Part shown: positions 1 through 14,235 of the stretch, in pieces
How the letters are laid out: each line of letters starts with the position of its first letter
How positions within the stretch are numbered: the stretch's first letter is position 1
Source of the DNA: Eulemur rufifrons
Taxonomy: Eukaryota > Chordata > Mammalia > Primates > Lemuridae
DNA length: 64,000 nt
Direction of reading: 5' to 3'
Assembly (NCBI RefSeq): GCF_041146395.1
Contig: NC_091002.1
Span: 9,604,501 to 9,668,500 of the forward strand
Position numbers and translations under genes: made by a program
Notes under the pieces: generated by a model
Databases searched by the model: none
Told to the model about the DNA's origin: nothing
Seen by the model: the letters and a program-made list of their open reading frames with translations, nothing else

Positions 1-2567
1 GGTGGTACCGCTGTGAATGAGCAGAAATGCCTCAAAGCAAAGGAACGAGGGCAAGGGGTGCACGAGATGTGCTGGCCTGAGTGGGATCCACCTGGGCCAG
101 AAGCACGGCTGGCTCACTCCTGTTGGCTGGCACCAGGTGAAAGCCATGCCCCGCTGACGTCCTGTCTGGTCTGATCCTCTTGGCCACTGACCCTTTGGGG
201 CCTCATGACTCTGGGATGCGGGCCAGAGCCTACCTGGTCCAGGCTCCTGCTTCATTCACAGGCCTTAGCTGGGAAAGAGCACAGGGCCCCGTGGCAACCC
301 GCAGAAGCGGACCCTGGTGGTGTGCTCCTGTGCTCCTCCACACTCCACAGGCGTGGTCCAGCTCTCCCACTGCGCTCTCACATCACAGGCTCACCTCAAA
401 CGGGGCTTGGCTGTACAGCCCAGGAGCCCCACATGCAGCCCCAGGCCCTGTGGGCAAGCATGGCCCATTTAGCTGCAGGGACCAAAGCCTCTGGCTTCTC
501 CTCCTCCCCCAGTTTTCCATTACTCACCCTCTGACCACGTCCTCATGTATAACAAACATCTACGGGCATGAGTTAGAAAGGATCCTACATGGGTGCCCCA
601 TGAAGAACGAGGGAATGAGTGTGTGAATGAATGGAAAACAGCCTGCTCTGTCATATTCTCTTTAGCTAGTCTGGAAAATATCTGATGGGGGAAAGGCTGA
701 AACCACTGAGCAGTGATGGACATTTCTGACTGCCTGAGGATCTTTAAGACAGGGCTGCCTCTCACTCCGCTCTCTGTGAGTACAAAGCAGCCTGGACACC
801 GCAAGAGGTGCGGTGCCAACGAAGGAGGGCTGGGCAGGTTATTTGAGTTTTATCAAATTCCAATTACTTGATGCGGGCTACAAGGGGCCTCCCTGAGAAG
901 AAAAGGGACAAGAAAAGAAAGATACCAGTGGTTAACAGGGACTGCTCAGGGAAGGAAGAAGAGAAAGCTAGCCCATTGCTTTAAAAACAAAGACGTGGTT
1001 ACAGATGTGACATACTGCCAAAAAAGGCCTCCCCAGCCTCCGAACCAAGATGTTCCTTCCACTAGGAGATATGTTCCTGATCCAACAGCAAAATAACAGC
1101 TGGGAAGATTCTCTCGACTTCAATACCATTAAACGCTTGGTCTCACCCAAACATTGTTTGGATGTCATGAGACTTGTAAACACAACTTTAAAAAGCACAT
1201 GTATTTATGTTTATGTGAACAGACACATGCAAAAAAGGCCGGCGGGAAATAAACTATAGTGTTAACAAAGATTTTCTCAGAGTGACTTTCATTTTCTTAT
1301 TTATGCTATTCAGGGGTTTTCAGCTTAGCTTTCATTTGTTTTTAGAATAATCACGTATTTTTTGTTTATGAAAATATAAAGTAGAATAACACCTTAAATC
1401 ATAGGTGCTATACTTCTTCTAAAGCTTATTTATCTAACTTATAAATTTGGTTTCAGATACATTTGCAGTGAAGTTAAGAATATTTTAACTATGTTCTGGG
1501 GCCCAAAAGATTGCTACACTTCTTTTAATGTCAAATGGACCCCTACTAGGTCATGCTTCATGTCTGGAGGAGACAAGAACGAAGGCACCTCCCCAAGAAA
1601 ACTCCAAGTCACTGCAGGACCTTACCCAAGACCTTGGCTTCTCCACAGGGAAGATGGGCACAGACCTTTAAACCTTGCAAGCACATTGTGACTAGAAAAT
1701 CAACAAGCCCCAGTATACTTTTGGGACACTGCCCCTTCCTCCCAAGGGGGCAGATAGAGATCTAAACTTGGTGAGGGCCTCACATGCTAACACAACACAT
1801 CTCAGCTTCCTGGGGAGGGCGGCAGGACCTGCAGACCAGGGTCGCCTGTCACAGAGGGGCAGTCCCCGGTGAGAGGGTCCCTGGAGGAGGCTGTGGGGGC
1901 CAGGCAGGCACCCAGGTGGGTGAGGCTGCAGGGAATGTCCAATTGCTGCTCCCAGGAACGCTGCTCAGTGGCGCCAGACCTTTGGGCAACTTTTTCAAAG
2001 AGGCTGGAAACACAGATTTTTATCATACTGACAACTAAAAATCTCCTTTAAAACACTGCTGTAGGCTCTCCTACTCCTGTGTAGCAGACATACAGAAGGA
2101 AAATGTTAAGGACAGCACTCCTCCCAAGTACAGCCCTCCTCTTCTGGGCCATGGAGGCTAGACTAGGAAAACCCAAAATGCTGCTACTGTGGAACAGTCT
2201 GCCATCTTCTTTGGAAACCCGCAGAGCAAAATCTGTGGGCTGTGTCTATAGTAGCCCAAATAATCAACCCAAGGAAAATAATTTCAATTCAAACATGTTC
2301 TGGGAGCCCATAGTGTGCCAGGCCCCAGGGGACAGCACATCCCATACATGCACTGTTTTCATGCAGGAGCTCACATCTTGCCAGCAAAGGCAGCTGCCCA
2401 AGGTAGCCAGAGGCTGGTACAGCTGGAAAAGCCTTGCAGAGTCAAGATGAGGGTCTGCCATTGGTGAATCTGCAGCCCTGGTAACAACTCCATGTTTATA
2501 TTTAAACCCATATTCTTTTCTGTGCTGTATTGTATACATTTAAAGGAACATTAAAGTCAGAAAAACA

Positions 2568-2873
<306 letters not shown>

Positions 2874-3949
2874 ATAATTTTTCTGGAAAGTTAGAAAAAC
2901 AAAACTCCCTTGATTTTAGCATATTGTTAGTTTCTCTGTAAGTCTGTGCTTCTCACAAGTGGCAAAACTTAGAGACAATACATTCCTAGAAATTCAGCTC
3001 CTTTTCCATTAGAAAAATCAAATGCCTGTTAGTATACTACAGGCATTTTAAGTTATTTTAAGACACTCAAATAAAAAACTTATTTTAGATTTACAAAGTA
3101 TTAAATATTGATCTTACTCTTTCTGTCTGCCCCACTCTACCCACCCTGGCTCTGCATCTCCCAGGCCAGGCTCACGCCAGCACCTCCTGACAACCCCCCG
3201 CCCCTTCACCAGTTCACCTGTCGCATCCACTACATCAAGGCTGGCTTTCCGAGCTTCAAGCTCCCAAACACACAAGGTTCAAACTCACTCTGCAAAGGGT
3301 GAGCCCAGAGCCTACCTCATCCTGTTCTAATGCCATCTGCACAGCCCCTAAGGCTGCCATTCACGAAGCACGGGCCATGTGTGAGCCATGCTGTCCTCAG
3401 ACCTCTAGCTGCAGATTCAGGACCTTTCCTCCCAGCCTCATCTTGTAGGTGTAAAGTGATGCTCCTTAAAGGGGTTATTCTCAGCAACCATACGCAGAGC
3501 CCTCTGCCTTCTATCTCATAAACTTGACACTTCTGCACCTTTCTCCTCCCACTTCCCCAAAAGTAAATACATAGCATGAAAAAAAAGAACCCCAAAACAA
3601 CTTTGGAACACACAAGGTCCAAGCTAACTCAAGGAGACTACAATACCTATAAGACCAGCACAAAATTCCACAGAAACCAAAGTACTGCATATCTGGGGTT
3701 TTTTGTAAGAAAAAAACCTGATTTTTTTTAAAAGACAAAAAGGCCTAATTATTTTTTTTTTAAAAGTACTGTATCTTTCAGTGGCCATCTTTTCCAGGAT
3801 AGTTAACTTCCTAGATTGCACAACTGACAAAGCATCTCCAACATGACAGCTTCAGATGACTTTCCATGTTGTCAACACTTTTACCCATCTTAGCTGAAGG
3901 AGGACACCCCGGCTCCCCCAACACAGTACAGTCATCGATGCATACAAAC

Positions 3950-4147
3950 CTGGCACTGGGAGCAATGCCATCACTGAAAGCATCCTTTAACTGGGAAGGG
4001 ACATAGGGAACTTTCTGGGTAACAGAAAAGTTCTATTTCTTGATCTGGGTGGTAGATCTCTCTCTATATATATAGATATATAAACCGTACACTTAAGATT
4101 TGTACATTTTACCATATGTAAATTAAATCTCAACTAAAATAAAAAGA
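3950..4147 (+). mobile_element. L1M 3' end fragment
   Basis: The pattern of a GGGTGGT block, a CCGTACACTTAAGATTTGTAC-like block and AAATTAAATCTCAACTAAAA tail resembles mammalian L1M 3' termini. It ends about 77 bases from ABHD12 exon 2. Confidence 0.55.
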
Positions 4148-4156
4148 TACCCACTA

Positions 4157-4366
<210 letters not shown>

Positions 4367-5194
4367 TTAGTAGGTCAAAAAGGCAATAGGTGCAATTTTG
4401 CTGTAGTTTATTAATAAGATTATCAAAATCACTAAACAAAAGCCACTCATGTCTTTTTCCACAAGGATACTGCCAGTACTAAAAGTAGTCCTGCATGCCT
4501 TTGTTAAAATTGTTTTCAAAAGTCTTTTAATTTGAGCTTAGAACTCTCCTTGCATGGGGGAGGATTTTTCTTTTCTTGAAAGCCAAACAAAAGTCCTGAT
4601 GATTTATGTTCACCTTTGGGTAAGAATCCAGCAGAGAAAGAAGATTCACAGAAGTCCTTGCCTGACATGAGACCCCAGGCGTGCCCTACCTGACATCAGA
4701 CCCCAGGTGCACCTTCATCTCAGAAGAGAAGGGCCTCCCGGTCAGCCTTTCCTGAGCCAGCTACAGGCAGGCATAGGTTACTCATTAGCTCCTGGTAGGA
4801 AGTATGTACACCAATGACATCAACAGAACCTGTCTGACCAGGTACTGGGAGAGGAGGCGGCTGAGAACAAGACTGGCTGTCACTGTGTGTCCTCGCATTT
4901 CTGCCCAGGCAGGTCCCTCCAGCACCACCCAACTGGGGCTCCTTCTCCAGGACTTTTGAGACAGGTCATCAACCCAGGGTCCCATGACCCTCTTCTAATC
5001 CCTCACCAGCCTCAAGAGTTCATTATCCTGTTTCCGACCCCCTTTCAAAAATGTCTCTAACCTGGTGATTCTCTAACTTCTTGGTCTCAAGACCTCTCTA
5101 CACTAAAAAATTGAGGATCCTAAAGAGCTTATGTTTTTATGGTTTATATTTACTACTATTTTTCATATGAGAAGTTAAAGCTAAGACATTTTTA

Positions 5195-5536
<342 letters not shown>

Positions 5537-5964
5537 GCTAAGACATTTTTAAATGCCTATATCTGGTAATAATAGTAAACAACGCATTACATATTATTAT
5601 AAATATTTGTTATGAAAAATAATTACATTTTCCAATACAAAAAATTTTAGTAAGAAGAGTGGCATTAACATTTTTACAAATTTCTCTAAGCCAGAGAGCT
5701 TAATAGAAGACAGATGGATTCTCACATCTGCTTCTGCAATCAATCTGCTGCTATACCACATGTCACATAGCATCTGGAAAACCTCACTGTACCCCTGAGG
5801 GGAGTGAAAAAGGCAAATAACACCTTAGTGATTATGAAAATCATTTTGACCTTACAACCCTCTGAAAGGATCCTGGGGACCCCATGAGTTCTGAGAGTCC
5901 ACTTGGAGAACTGCTGCTCTAACTTACCATATCAAGTCTAGACCTAGTGGGGCTACTTAGTTAT

Positions 5965-6325
5965 TTCTGGACTATTTAAAAAAATATATATACATTGAAC
6001 TGTTGACATATCAACGATACAGATGAATCTCAAAAGCATTATGTTAAATCAAAAAGACAGCCACAAAAGACTATATACTATATGATTCCATTTGTCTAAA
6101 ATTCTAGAAAAGGCAAAACTGTTAGGACAGAGAAACAGGTGAGGGGCTGGGGGTGGAGATTGACTGCAAGGGGCTTGACGGGTCTTGGAATGATAGAACA
6201 TTCTTTATCTTGATGTGGTTGTGGTTACACAATTGCACGCATTTCTCAAGACTCAGTGAATTATACTTAGAAGAATCAGTGAACTTTACTACACATGTAA
6301 ATAGTATCTCAATAAAATTGATGTA
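5965..6325 (+). mobile_element. L1M 3' end fragment
   Basis: Contains the ATGAATCTCAAAAGCATTAT motif, a GGGGCTGGGGGTGGAGATTG block and a terminal CAATAAAATTG, the order seen at L1M 3' ends. Confidence 0.65.
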
Positions 6326-6744
6326 AATAAGTTAATAAAGCTGATATAAACACCTCAATAAAGCTGATTATAAATATGCACATACGATAATGTAACTCAT
6401 TCACTCATGTACCCAGTTTGTTCAATGCCCATTACTGAGCACCCAGCACTCTGCAAGTGGAGGACCATCAGGGCAGCAAAGGGCGTTGTCCACAGCTGTG
6501 CTGTGCTCACAGCCCAGTAGGGCACACCGGCGTTAATCAAGCACAAGTACCGTGGCAGGCATGCGAGAGTTACCTGGTGTCTGGGGACACTGCCCAGGAT
6601 GACCTAACCTGGTCTAGGCTACCAGGAACAGGGCCACTGGCTGACACACTAAGTTAGGAATACAAGACTTAGCTAGATAATGTGAGAGAACAGTTTAAAA
6701 TGGCATCTTAAATTCCACGTACAATCTACCTTTTCAATGAGGAA

Positions 6745-6930
6745 AGGCACATAATACTGTGGTTAAAACCGTGAGCTATGAGGTCTGGTTCAATATCTAA
6801 CACACCACTTACTAGCTGTGCAATCTTGGGCAAGTTACTTAATCTGTCTGAGCCTCATTTTCCTCAATGTTTGATGGGGATAATAATGGTACCTTCTTTG
6901 TGGGGCTCCTGGAAGGATTACACATAATAA
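6745..6930 (+). repeat. MIR
   Basis: Carries the MIR core TGTGCAATCTTGGGCAAGTT followed by ACTTAATCTGTCTGAGCCTC and GGGGATAATAATGGTACC. Confidence 0.85.
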
Positions 6931-7261
6931 TGCATGTGGAGTACACATGTGAATCCTGGCACCAAACCCACAACATACCTTAGCTGCCATTACCATCACT
7001 TTATTTTCATTAGAGAAAATAGCAGGGTCTGAACACAGTACATGGCCCTGCAGGGGGACGGTTGGGTGTAATGTAAGAGGTCGGAGGAGAACAAGAAGGA
7101 CTCAGGACTTCATTCTGAAAGAAAATGAAGAGTCCACGAAAAAGGAAAGAGTGTGCAATCAAAGGTGCCACCACTGAATGCCCAATGCTTGTGCTCGGGT
7201 CCTCTGCTTTGGCCACCCGTGGTCCCTCCTGTGTCCCTCCCACAATTTGCTCACTTATGTC

Positions 7262-7430
7262 CATGAATGAGTGAATGGATAAATAAACCATGGTATGCCC
7301 TTAGGATGGAATACTACGCAGCAATGAAATGGAGAAAACTATTGATACATGCAACCACGTAGATGAATCTCAAAATAATTATGCTGAGTGAAGAAAACCA
7401 AGTAAAAGATGGCCAGGTCACTGGCAAATT
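7262..7430 (+). mobile_element. L1M ORF2-3' fragment
   Basis: Shows the TGGAATACTACGCAGCAATG / GATGAATCTCAAAATAATTA / GCTGAGTGAAGAAA order of the L1M ORF2 terminus. It ends just before a Tigger insertion. Confidence 0.7.
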
Positions 7431-7488
7431 TTCAGTTTGATATATGATTTCACCTAAGAAGTATTGCTATTCATTAGCAAGATTAGTA

Positions 7489-7837
7489 CAGGCATATCTC
7501 ATTTTATTGTACTTCACTTTATTGCACTTTGCAGACAGTGTGTATTTTACAAATTGAAGGTTTGTGGTAACCTTGTGTCAATGAAGTCTATCAGTGTCAT
7601 TTTTCTAACATTCTGTGTTCACTTTGTGTTTCTGTGTCAGCATTTTTTTTAGCAATAAAGTATTTTTTAATTAAGGTATGTAACTTTTTTTAGACATAAT
7701 GCTATTGCACACTTAATAGACTACAGCACAGTGTATACATAACTTTTATATATACTGGGAAACAAAAAAATTTCTGTCACTCATTTTGTTGCAATATTCA
7801 ATTTACTGCAGTGGTCCATATTTCTGAGGTATGCCTG
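7489..7837 (+). mobile_element. Complete non-autonomous Tigger1-type DNA transposon
   Basis: A 349-bp element starts CAGGCATATCTCATTTTATT and ends CTGAGGTATGCCTG, an imperfect inverted repeat. It is flanked by TA on both sides (7487-7488 and 7838-7839), the TcMar target duplication. The inner TTTACAAATTGAAGGTTTGT matches Tigger1. It has no transposase. Confidence 0.88.
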
Positions 7838-8364
7838 TATTTTCTTTTTTGCACTATTTTAAGGTGATGCTTCCTCCATAGACTGAAATGAATGACTCTG
7901 TATTATCTTTATATTTTGAAATATTTTATGTAAGATGGAAATCAAAAAAAGAAGGATATAAACAAGGTTTAGAGAAAAATACCCCTTTCTTCATTCCTTC
8001 TTAAGTTGTTGCCTATTTCTTGTGACAATTTTGTTACTATCCTCAGAAATTCTCTTAGTTGCAATCTCATTTATCACTGATAGTACTGCTATTTATGTAG
8101 TGACTCCTTGGGAGAAGCGAAGCATCAGCTGTTCTTGATTACTGATAAGAGTGAACACTGCGCACAAAGCTGTTCCCTGCCTGTGTGTGACCTGGTGTAA
8201 TCACAGAGATACACATTTCTCCAGACTTCACATGCCCAAGTGCAGAGTCACAATTTTTGCCATAGCCTATATTATCATTCAATGTGCCTTTCTTTATAGG
8301 TTACTCATATCATCAGTACCATGAACAGATAACCAGTATCACTGGCCATGAAACAGAAGGGAAC

Positions 8365-9095
8365 TCTAAAATTTAAATATAATGAATACACTTGCCATGC
8401 AGCCCAACAATTGCACTGTTGGGCACTAAGAGAAATTAAGACTTAAGTTTCACACAGGAATTCGTACACAAAGGTTTATAGCAGCTCTATTCATAATAGC
8501 CCCAAACTGGAAACACCCAGATATCCTTCAGTGGGTGTACATGTTTAAACTGTGGCACATGGTTCCATAAACCACGGAACACTACTCAGCAAAGAAAAGG
8601 GAACAAACCATTGATAAGTGCAACAACCTGGATGAATCTGTAGGGAATTATGCTGAGTGACAAAAATCAGTCAATTCCCAAAACGTTACATATTGTATGA
8701 GTCCATTTATATGACGTTATTGAAGTGACAAAATTATAGAAATGGAGATCAGATTAGTGATTGCCCAGGGTTAGGGATGGGAGGGAGAAGGCAGAGATGG
8801 ATACAAAAGGGTAAGAGGGTAAGAGGGAGCCTGGTGGTAGTGGTGATTGTGATGGTAGTTACATGTGATGAAATCGCATTGCATTACACACCCAGCCCCC
8901 ACACTGGGTGCATTTAAACTGATGAAATTTGAATAAGTTCTATGGATTGCATCAATGACAATGTCCTGGGGTTGATTTTGTACTATAGTGTGTAGGATGT
9001 TACCACTAAGGGAGGCAGGGAGAAGGGGGCACTGGACTTCTCTGTACATTTCCTTGCAACTTTCTGTGAATCTATAATTATTTTAAAATAATAAG
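8365..9095 (+). mobile_element. L1M 3' end (longer fragment)
   Basis: Reads AACAATTGCACTGTTGGGC..., TCATAATAGCCCCAAACTGG, GAATCTGTAGGGAATTATGC, a G-rich block and CTATAATTATTTTAAAATAA, all in the L1M sense order. Confidence 0.8.
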
Positions 9096-9189
9096 GTAAA
9101 AAATTAGAAAGAAATCAGTCACTAAATTGCAAAAATAGAAAGTAAATAAAAATAATCATTAATTAACCTGATCAATTTACTGGACTTCA

Positions 9190-9310
9190 TATGCTATCTC
9201 AGTCTGTCAAGGGAAATATCAGCCCTATTTTCACACATGAGGAAGTTGAGTCCCAGGGAGGTGAGTAACTTGCCCATGGCCACACCCCAGGACATGCAGC
9301 CCAGCTCCTG
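9190..9310 (-). repeat. MIR core, antisense
   Basis: Contains ATGAGGAAGTTGAGTCCCAG and AGTAACTTGCCCATGGCCAC, the reverse-complement MIR core. Confidence 0.7.
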
Positions 9311-9835
9311 CTTGCTCTGGCTGACCTCTGCCCCAGATGCACCCCAGGCCCACTGACGCTGGCCTCTGCATCTGATCCCTGCTCCCTCCTCCTCTTTCTG
9401 CAGAGGGGCCCAAACCAGAGGCAGGATGCCCAGAGCACCAAACGTGCAATCTAGGATTTTCTTTCAAGCAACAACAGATTTTTAGGCATTTTTTGAAAGG
9501 AGACTTTTTGACAAAATTATTTGAGACAAGAATAATTCATATAATTTACCGTTTCTTGCTGCCTCCTGGAAGGATAGATCCCAAAGCAATCCTTGTTTGA
9601 ACTGGATGATGGTAAGGATGCAAGGCCGGCAGGCAGTCGAGCCCTGCATCTGAGAGGATTGCCAAGGGGCAGAGAAGGTGCCTGGGGAAGGGCAGAGGGT
9701 CGGAGAAGGAAGCCAGTGGCCAACAGGGCAGAGCAGGAGGCTGCAGGCTAACGTTCAGCCAACAAGATAATGAGACACTTCTTACTAGACACACAAACAA
9801 AAGGATGTTTCTTAGAATATAAGAATATGAAACTT

Positions 9836-10170
9836 GGCCGGGCGCAGTGGCTCACGCCTGTAATCCTGGCACTCTGGGAGGCCGAGGCGGGTGGATCGCT
9901 CGAGGTCAGGAGTTCGAGACCAGCCTGAGCAAGAGCGAGACCCCGTCTCTACTAAAAATAGAAAGACATTATATGGACAACTAAAAATCTATATAGAAAA
10001 AATTAGCCGGGCATAGTGGCGCATGCCTGTAGTCCCAGCTACTCGGGAGGCTGAGGCAGTAGGATCGCTTAAGCCGAGGAGTCTGAGGTTGCTGTGAGCT
10101 AGGCTGACGCCACGGCACTCACTCTAGCCTGGGCAACAAAGTGAGACTCTGTCTCAACAACAAAAAAAAA
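9836..10170 (+). mobile_element. Lemur-type Alu with target-site duplication
   Basis: Full-length sense copy with the ATTATATGGACAACTAAAAA linker. AGAATATGAAACTTGG occurs at 9822-9837 and 10171-10186, giving a 14-16 bp perfect target-site duplication. Confidence 0.96.
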
Positions 10171-10186
10171 AGAATATGAAACTTGG

Positions 10187-10973
10187 TCAGACCCCATAGT
10201 CCTTCCAAAGTGATCAAACAGTAGATCAAAAGTTCAGACCAACTTAACATGATTCAGTCATACAAAATAAATACTCAAAATGTTTCAGAGAACTTCTGGT
10301 TTCCATTACAGCATGTAAGTTACCCTCCATCCTAACAAGTAAAAATCAGAACTTAAAAATCAACAACTCTTCTCACATCTGTCAGAGAAGTGAGGACACA
10401 GGGCAAACTGCTGCCCCTAAAACAGGCGAGACAGGAGGGCAAATGCAGAGACTCACAACTTACTGGAGCAGAAACCTCCAGGGGAACCACTGTTTAACTA
10501 ACAAATGGCTGAGGGCTCAGTGTGGACCAGTCTTGAGAATCTAAACCTCCAGGGGACCCAGCCATGGGAGAGGTGGACACATACTTGTGTGAACTTTACT
10601 CCAGGACCTCTCCCAGGTCATCATAGTGAATACAGGAGAAAAATCCAGGGAATAGAAACCAGTTTGAATTGGACCGGAGTACATTCTTAACAAGGTCTGT
10701 CCTCAGGAGGAACCGTTTTACCACAGCATAACCTGGGGTTAGGTTTTATCAGAGCCTAACTAATGTGGGGAAGAGAAATAGCCAGCTACAGACATCCTGT
10801 CCCTCCTAAGGTATGTGTCGGGGCGACTGAGAAGCACTTGAAGGATTCACAGTCCACAGGCATGGACAGGCTCACTGAAGCACTCAGACCTACTCCCGGG
10901 ATCCAGGATGCTTCCCCTCCCCCACATCCCCACATCACTAAAGGCCTATTTACAACTATTCCATATGTGAGGC
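10187..10973. other. Unassigned intron stretch with short direct repeat
   Basis: No element was confidently identified. AAACCTCCAGGGGA occurs at 10472-10485 and again at 10543-10556. The right end reads into L1-like ORF2 sequence (GGCAAAAACTGACAGGAC), so part of it may be eroded LINE. Confidence 0.4.
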
Positions 10974-10985
10974 AAAAACTGACAG

Positions 10986-11522
10986 GACTGTCCATTACAC
11001 CACTTTATGACCATATATACCCCCCGTTTAGCTGCCACTCATAAGTGAGAGCATATGGTATTTGTTTTTCCATTCCCGAGATACTCCACTTAGGATAATG
11101 GTCTCCAGTTTCATCTAAGCTGCTGTAAAAGACATTATTTCATGACATTTTATGGCTGAGTAGTACTCTGTGGCATATATGTACCACATTTTCTTTACCC
11201 AATCATCAGCTGATGGGCACTTAGGTTGATTCCATGTCTTTGCAAGTGTGAACCGTGCTGTGGTAAATATTCAGATGCAGGTATCTTTTTTGTAAGACGA
11301 CTTATTTTCCTTTGGGTAGATACCCAGGAGTGGGGTTGCTGGATTGAATGGTAGGTCTACTAACTAAGAAAGGGTGACGGATAAAAATCTGCCTAGCAAC
11401 TACAACGTACACTATCCTGATGATGGGTACACTAAAAGCCCTGACTTCAGCATTACACAACTCATCCATGTAACAAAAAACACTTGTACCCTCTGAATCT
11501 ACTGAAATTAAAAAAAAAAAAA
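10986..11522 (+). mobile_element. 5'-inverted, truncated LINE-1
   Basis: The right part (about 11356-11522) is a sense L1 3' end terminating CTGAAATT then poly(A). The left part (10986 to about 11355) is the L1 ORF2 3' region in antisense (complement of the GCTAAAC, CTTATGAGT and GGATGAAACTGG-like blocks). Both are enclosed by AAAAACTGACAG (10974-10985) and AAAAACTGATAG (11523-11534). One insertion with an internal inversion explains this. Confidence 0.82.
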
Positions 11523-11534
11523 AAAAACTGATAG

Positions 11535-12085
11535 AATTGCAAGGAGAGACTTCAACACACCTCTATCAGAAATGATCATATTCAGCAGGCAAAAAATCAG
11601 AAAGTACATAGCTGAACTCAACAACACCATTAATCAACTAGATACAATTGACATCTAAAGACTACTACATCCAACAACATCAGATTACACATTCCTGTCA
11701 AACTCGCATGGAACATTCACCAAGACAGACACATTCTAGGCCATAAAACACACCTTAAGAAATGTAAAAGAATAGAAATCATACAATGTCTGCTCTCAGA
11801 TCACAATGGAATTAAGCTAGAAATCAGTAACAGAAAGGTAGCTGCAGAATCCCAAAATATTTAGAGATTAAACAAAACACTACTAAATAACACATGGGTC
11901 AAAGAACTCTCAGAAATTTAAAAATATTCTAAACTAAATGAACACAAAACTTATTAAAATTTGTGGGATGCAGTGAAAGCAGTGCACAGAGAGAAATATA
12001 TAGCACTGAATGCATATATTAGAAAAGAATAAAGATCTAAAATCAGTCATCTAAGCTTTGACCTTAGGAAACTAGGAAGAGAACA
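11535..12085 (+). mobile_element. L1M ORF2 fragment, sense
   Basis: Reads through typical ORF2 blocks: ACATTCTAGGCCATAAAACA, CAATGGAATTAAGCTAGAAA and GGGATGCAGTGAAAGCAGTG. It is heavily broken by stops. The younger L1 at 10986 inserted into its left part. Confidence 0.8.
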
Positions 12086-12780
<695 letters not shown>

Positions 12781-12799
12781 TTTATCATTCTATAATTAG

Positions 12800-14235
12800 A
12801 TTAGGAGAAAAATGAAGAACCCTCTGGCAGCAGGAAGAAGTAAGAATTTTCTAGGATCTGCCATTTAATGAAATTGGTATTCAGTTACTGTGCATTTCCA
12901 TTATGTTTCCATGGCAGAACATACAGCAAAACCAGAGTTTGCTTTTCTCTCTGTTAAAACGACAAAGTTTTCTTAGGCTATTTATTGGTTGTGCTTAATG
13001 TTAACCTTTATCATGTCCTTGATGAATAAAGAGTCAAGTCTCCTCACTTTTAAAAGAGCTAAGGTGTTTTTGTTTGTTGTTTACAACTACATTACCTTCT
13101 ATAGCTACTTTTGAATTCTTTCATTGTCACTCTGGTTAATAGTTATTGTTTCATAGTCACTTAGGATCCTATCTAGCCAAGTATTTAAAACTTTTGACAT
13201 TTTCAACAACTTGTGATGTTATGCCTTCCCAAAATCAAACCCTGAATAAAATTTTGATCTCAACTGACTTTCGTATTTTCTAGATGGCCCCTGGTGAATC
13301 ACAACGGGTTTGTTCTTTCACCTTGAAAAAGAGAGATGTTAAAAATAATTAGGTTTATTTGATAATGCTGAGTTGCATGGAAAGCATTGTCAAATAGGAA
13401 GATATGTTAACCTTTCCTAGTTTATATTTGTATGAGTAAATATGATTAAGTATTTCACAAATTGTATAAAGTTCCTAGAAATTTCTCAGTGTCCTTGGTA
13501 TTCATGGTAAGTTCTGGTATAACATTGTTAGCCATAATTCCATTTAAGATATAAAATGTTCACAGAAATAACCAAATTTTCTTGTCAATTGTGTTATTTT
13601 TATAATGAACTCTCATCAGATCTTTAACCATGACAATTTTAAATCTTTTGTTATCCATAGATACCGTTTGTTTTACTCTGATTCTTCTCTGAAAGTGTTT
13701 GCAATCAGCTTCAGGCCAAAATGCTCCATCTTCAACAAAACGGGACTGTCTCTGAGATCCATGGAAAGGCCTATGCCAGGTCTTGGTACCAGCTTCTGGT
13801 GGCATTGCTTAAAAAACTTTGAGGCCAAACCACTGGACTGAGTAAGGATTTACAGAATGCTAGTGGAGAAGCTGATGGGTTCATGAAACTACTAACCCAA
13901 GATCAAGCAGAACAAGAATTAACTACATGGGACTGAATGAACCAATAAAAAATGATTGTGATTATTTTTATGGTTTTTGTTTAGAATATCGCTGATGCTT
14001 TAATGTTCTATTTACTGAATATAAAAACCCCTTTCTCTTTCCTCTCAAGTTATCTGTAACTCATAACAATTTAGTAGATTATACTTTTATAAGCAGAAAT
14101 GAAATATTTATTTTTTTCTACCTACCCAATCCCTCCATAATTCAGAAACTATTATTTTCATTTTCATGGCAATGTCATTATTGGCATCAACTCAATAAAA
14201 ATCTGTCTCCTTCTAACAGGACATAATTGGAAATG
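12800..14235. other. Unassigned A/T-rich stretch, possible ERV internal remnant
   Basis: No gene recognised. Together with 14828-15982 it runs up to a polypurine tract and an LTR, so it could be the decayed 3' half of a provirus interrupted by the mariner. Open frames are short and I see no domain I can name. Confidence 0.3.

Noticed and set aside
180..626. 148-codon open frame near the left edge
   Set aside because: It lies inside ABHD12 intron 2 and has no domain or conserved motif; composition explains its length.
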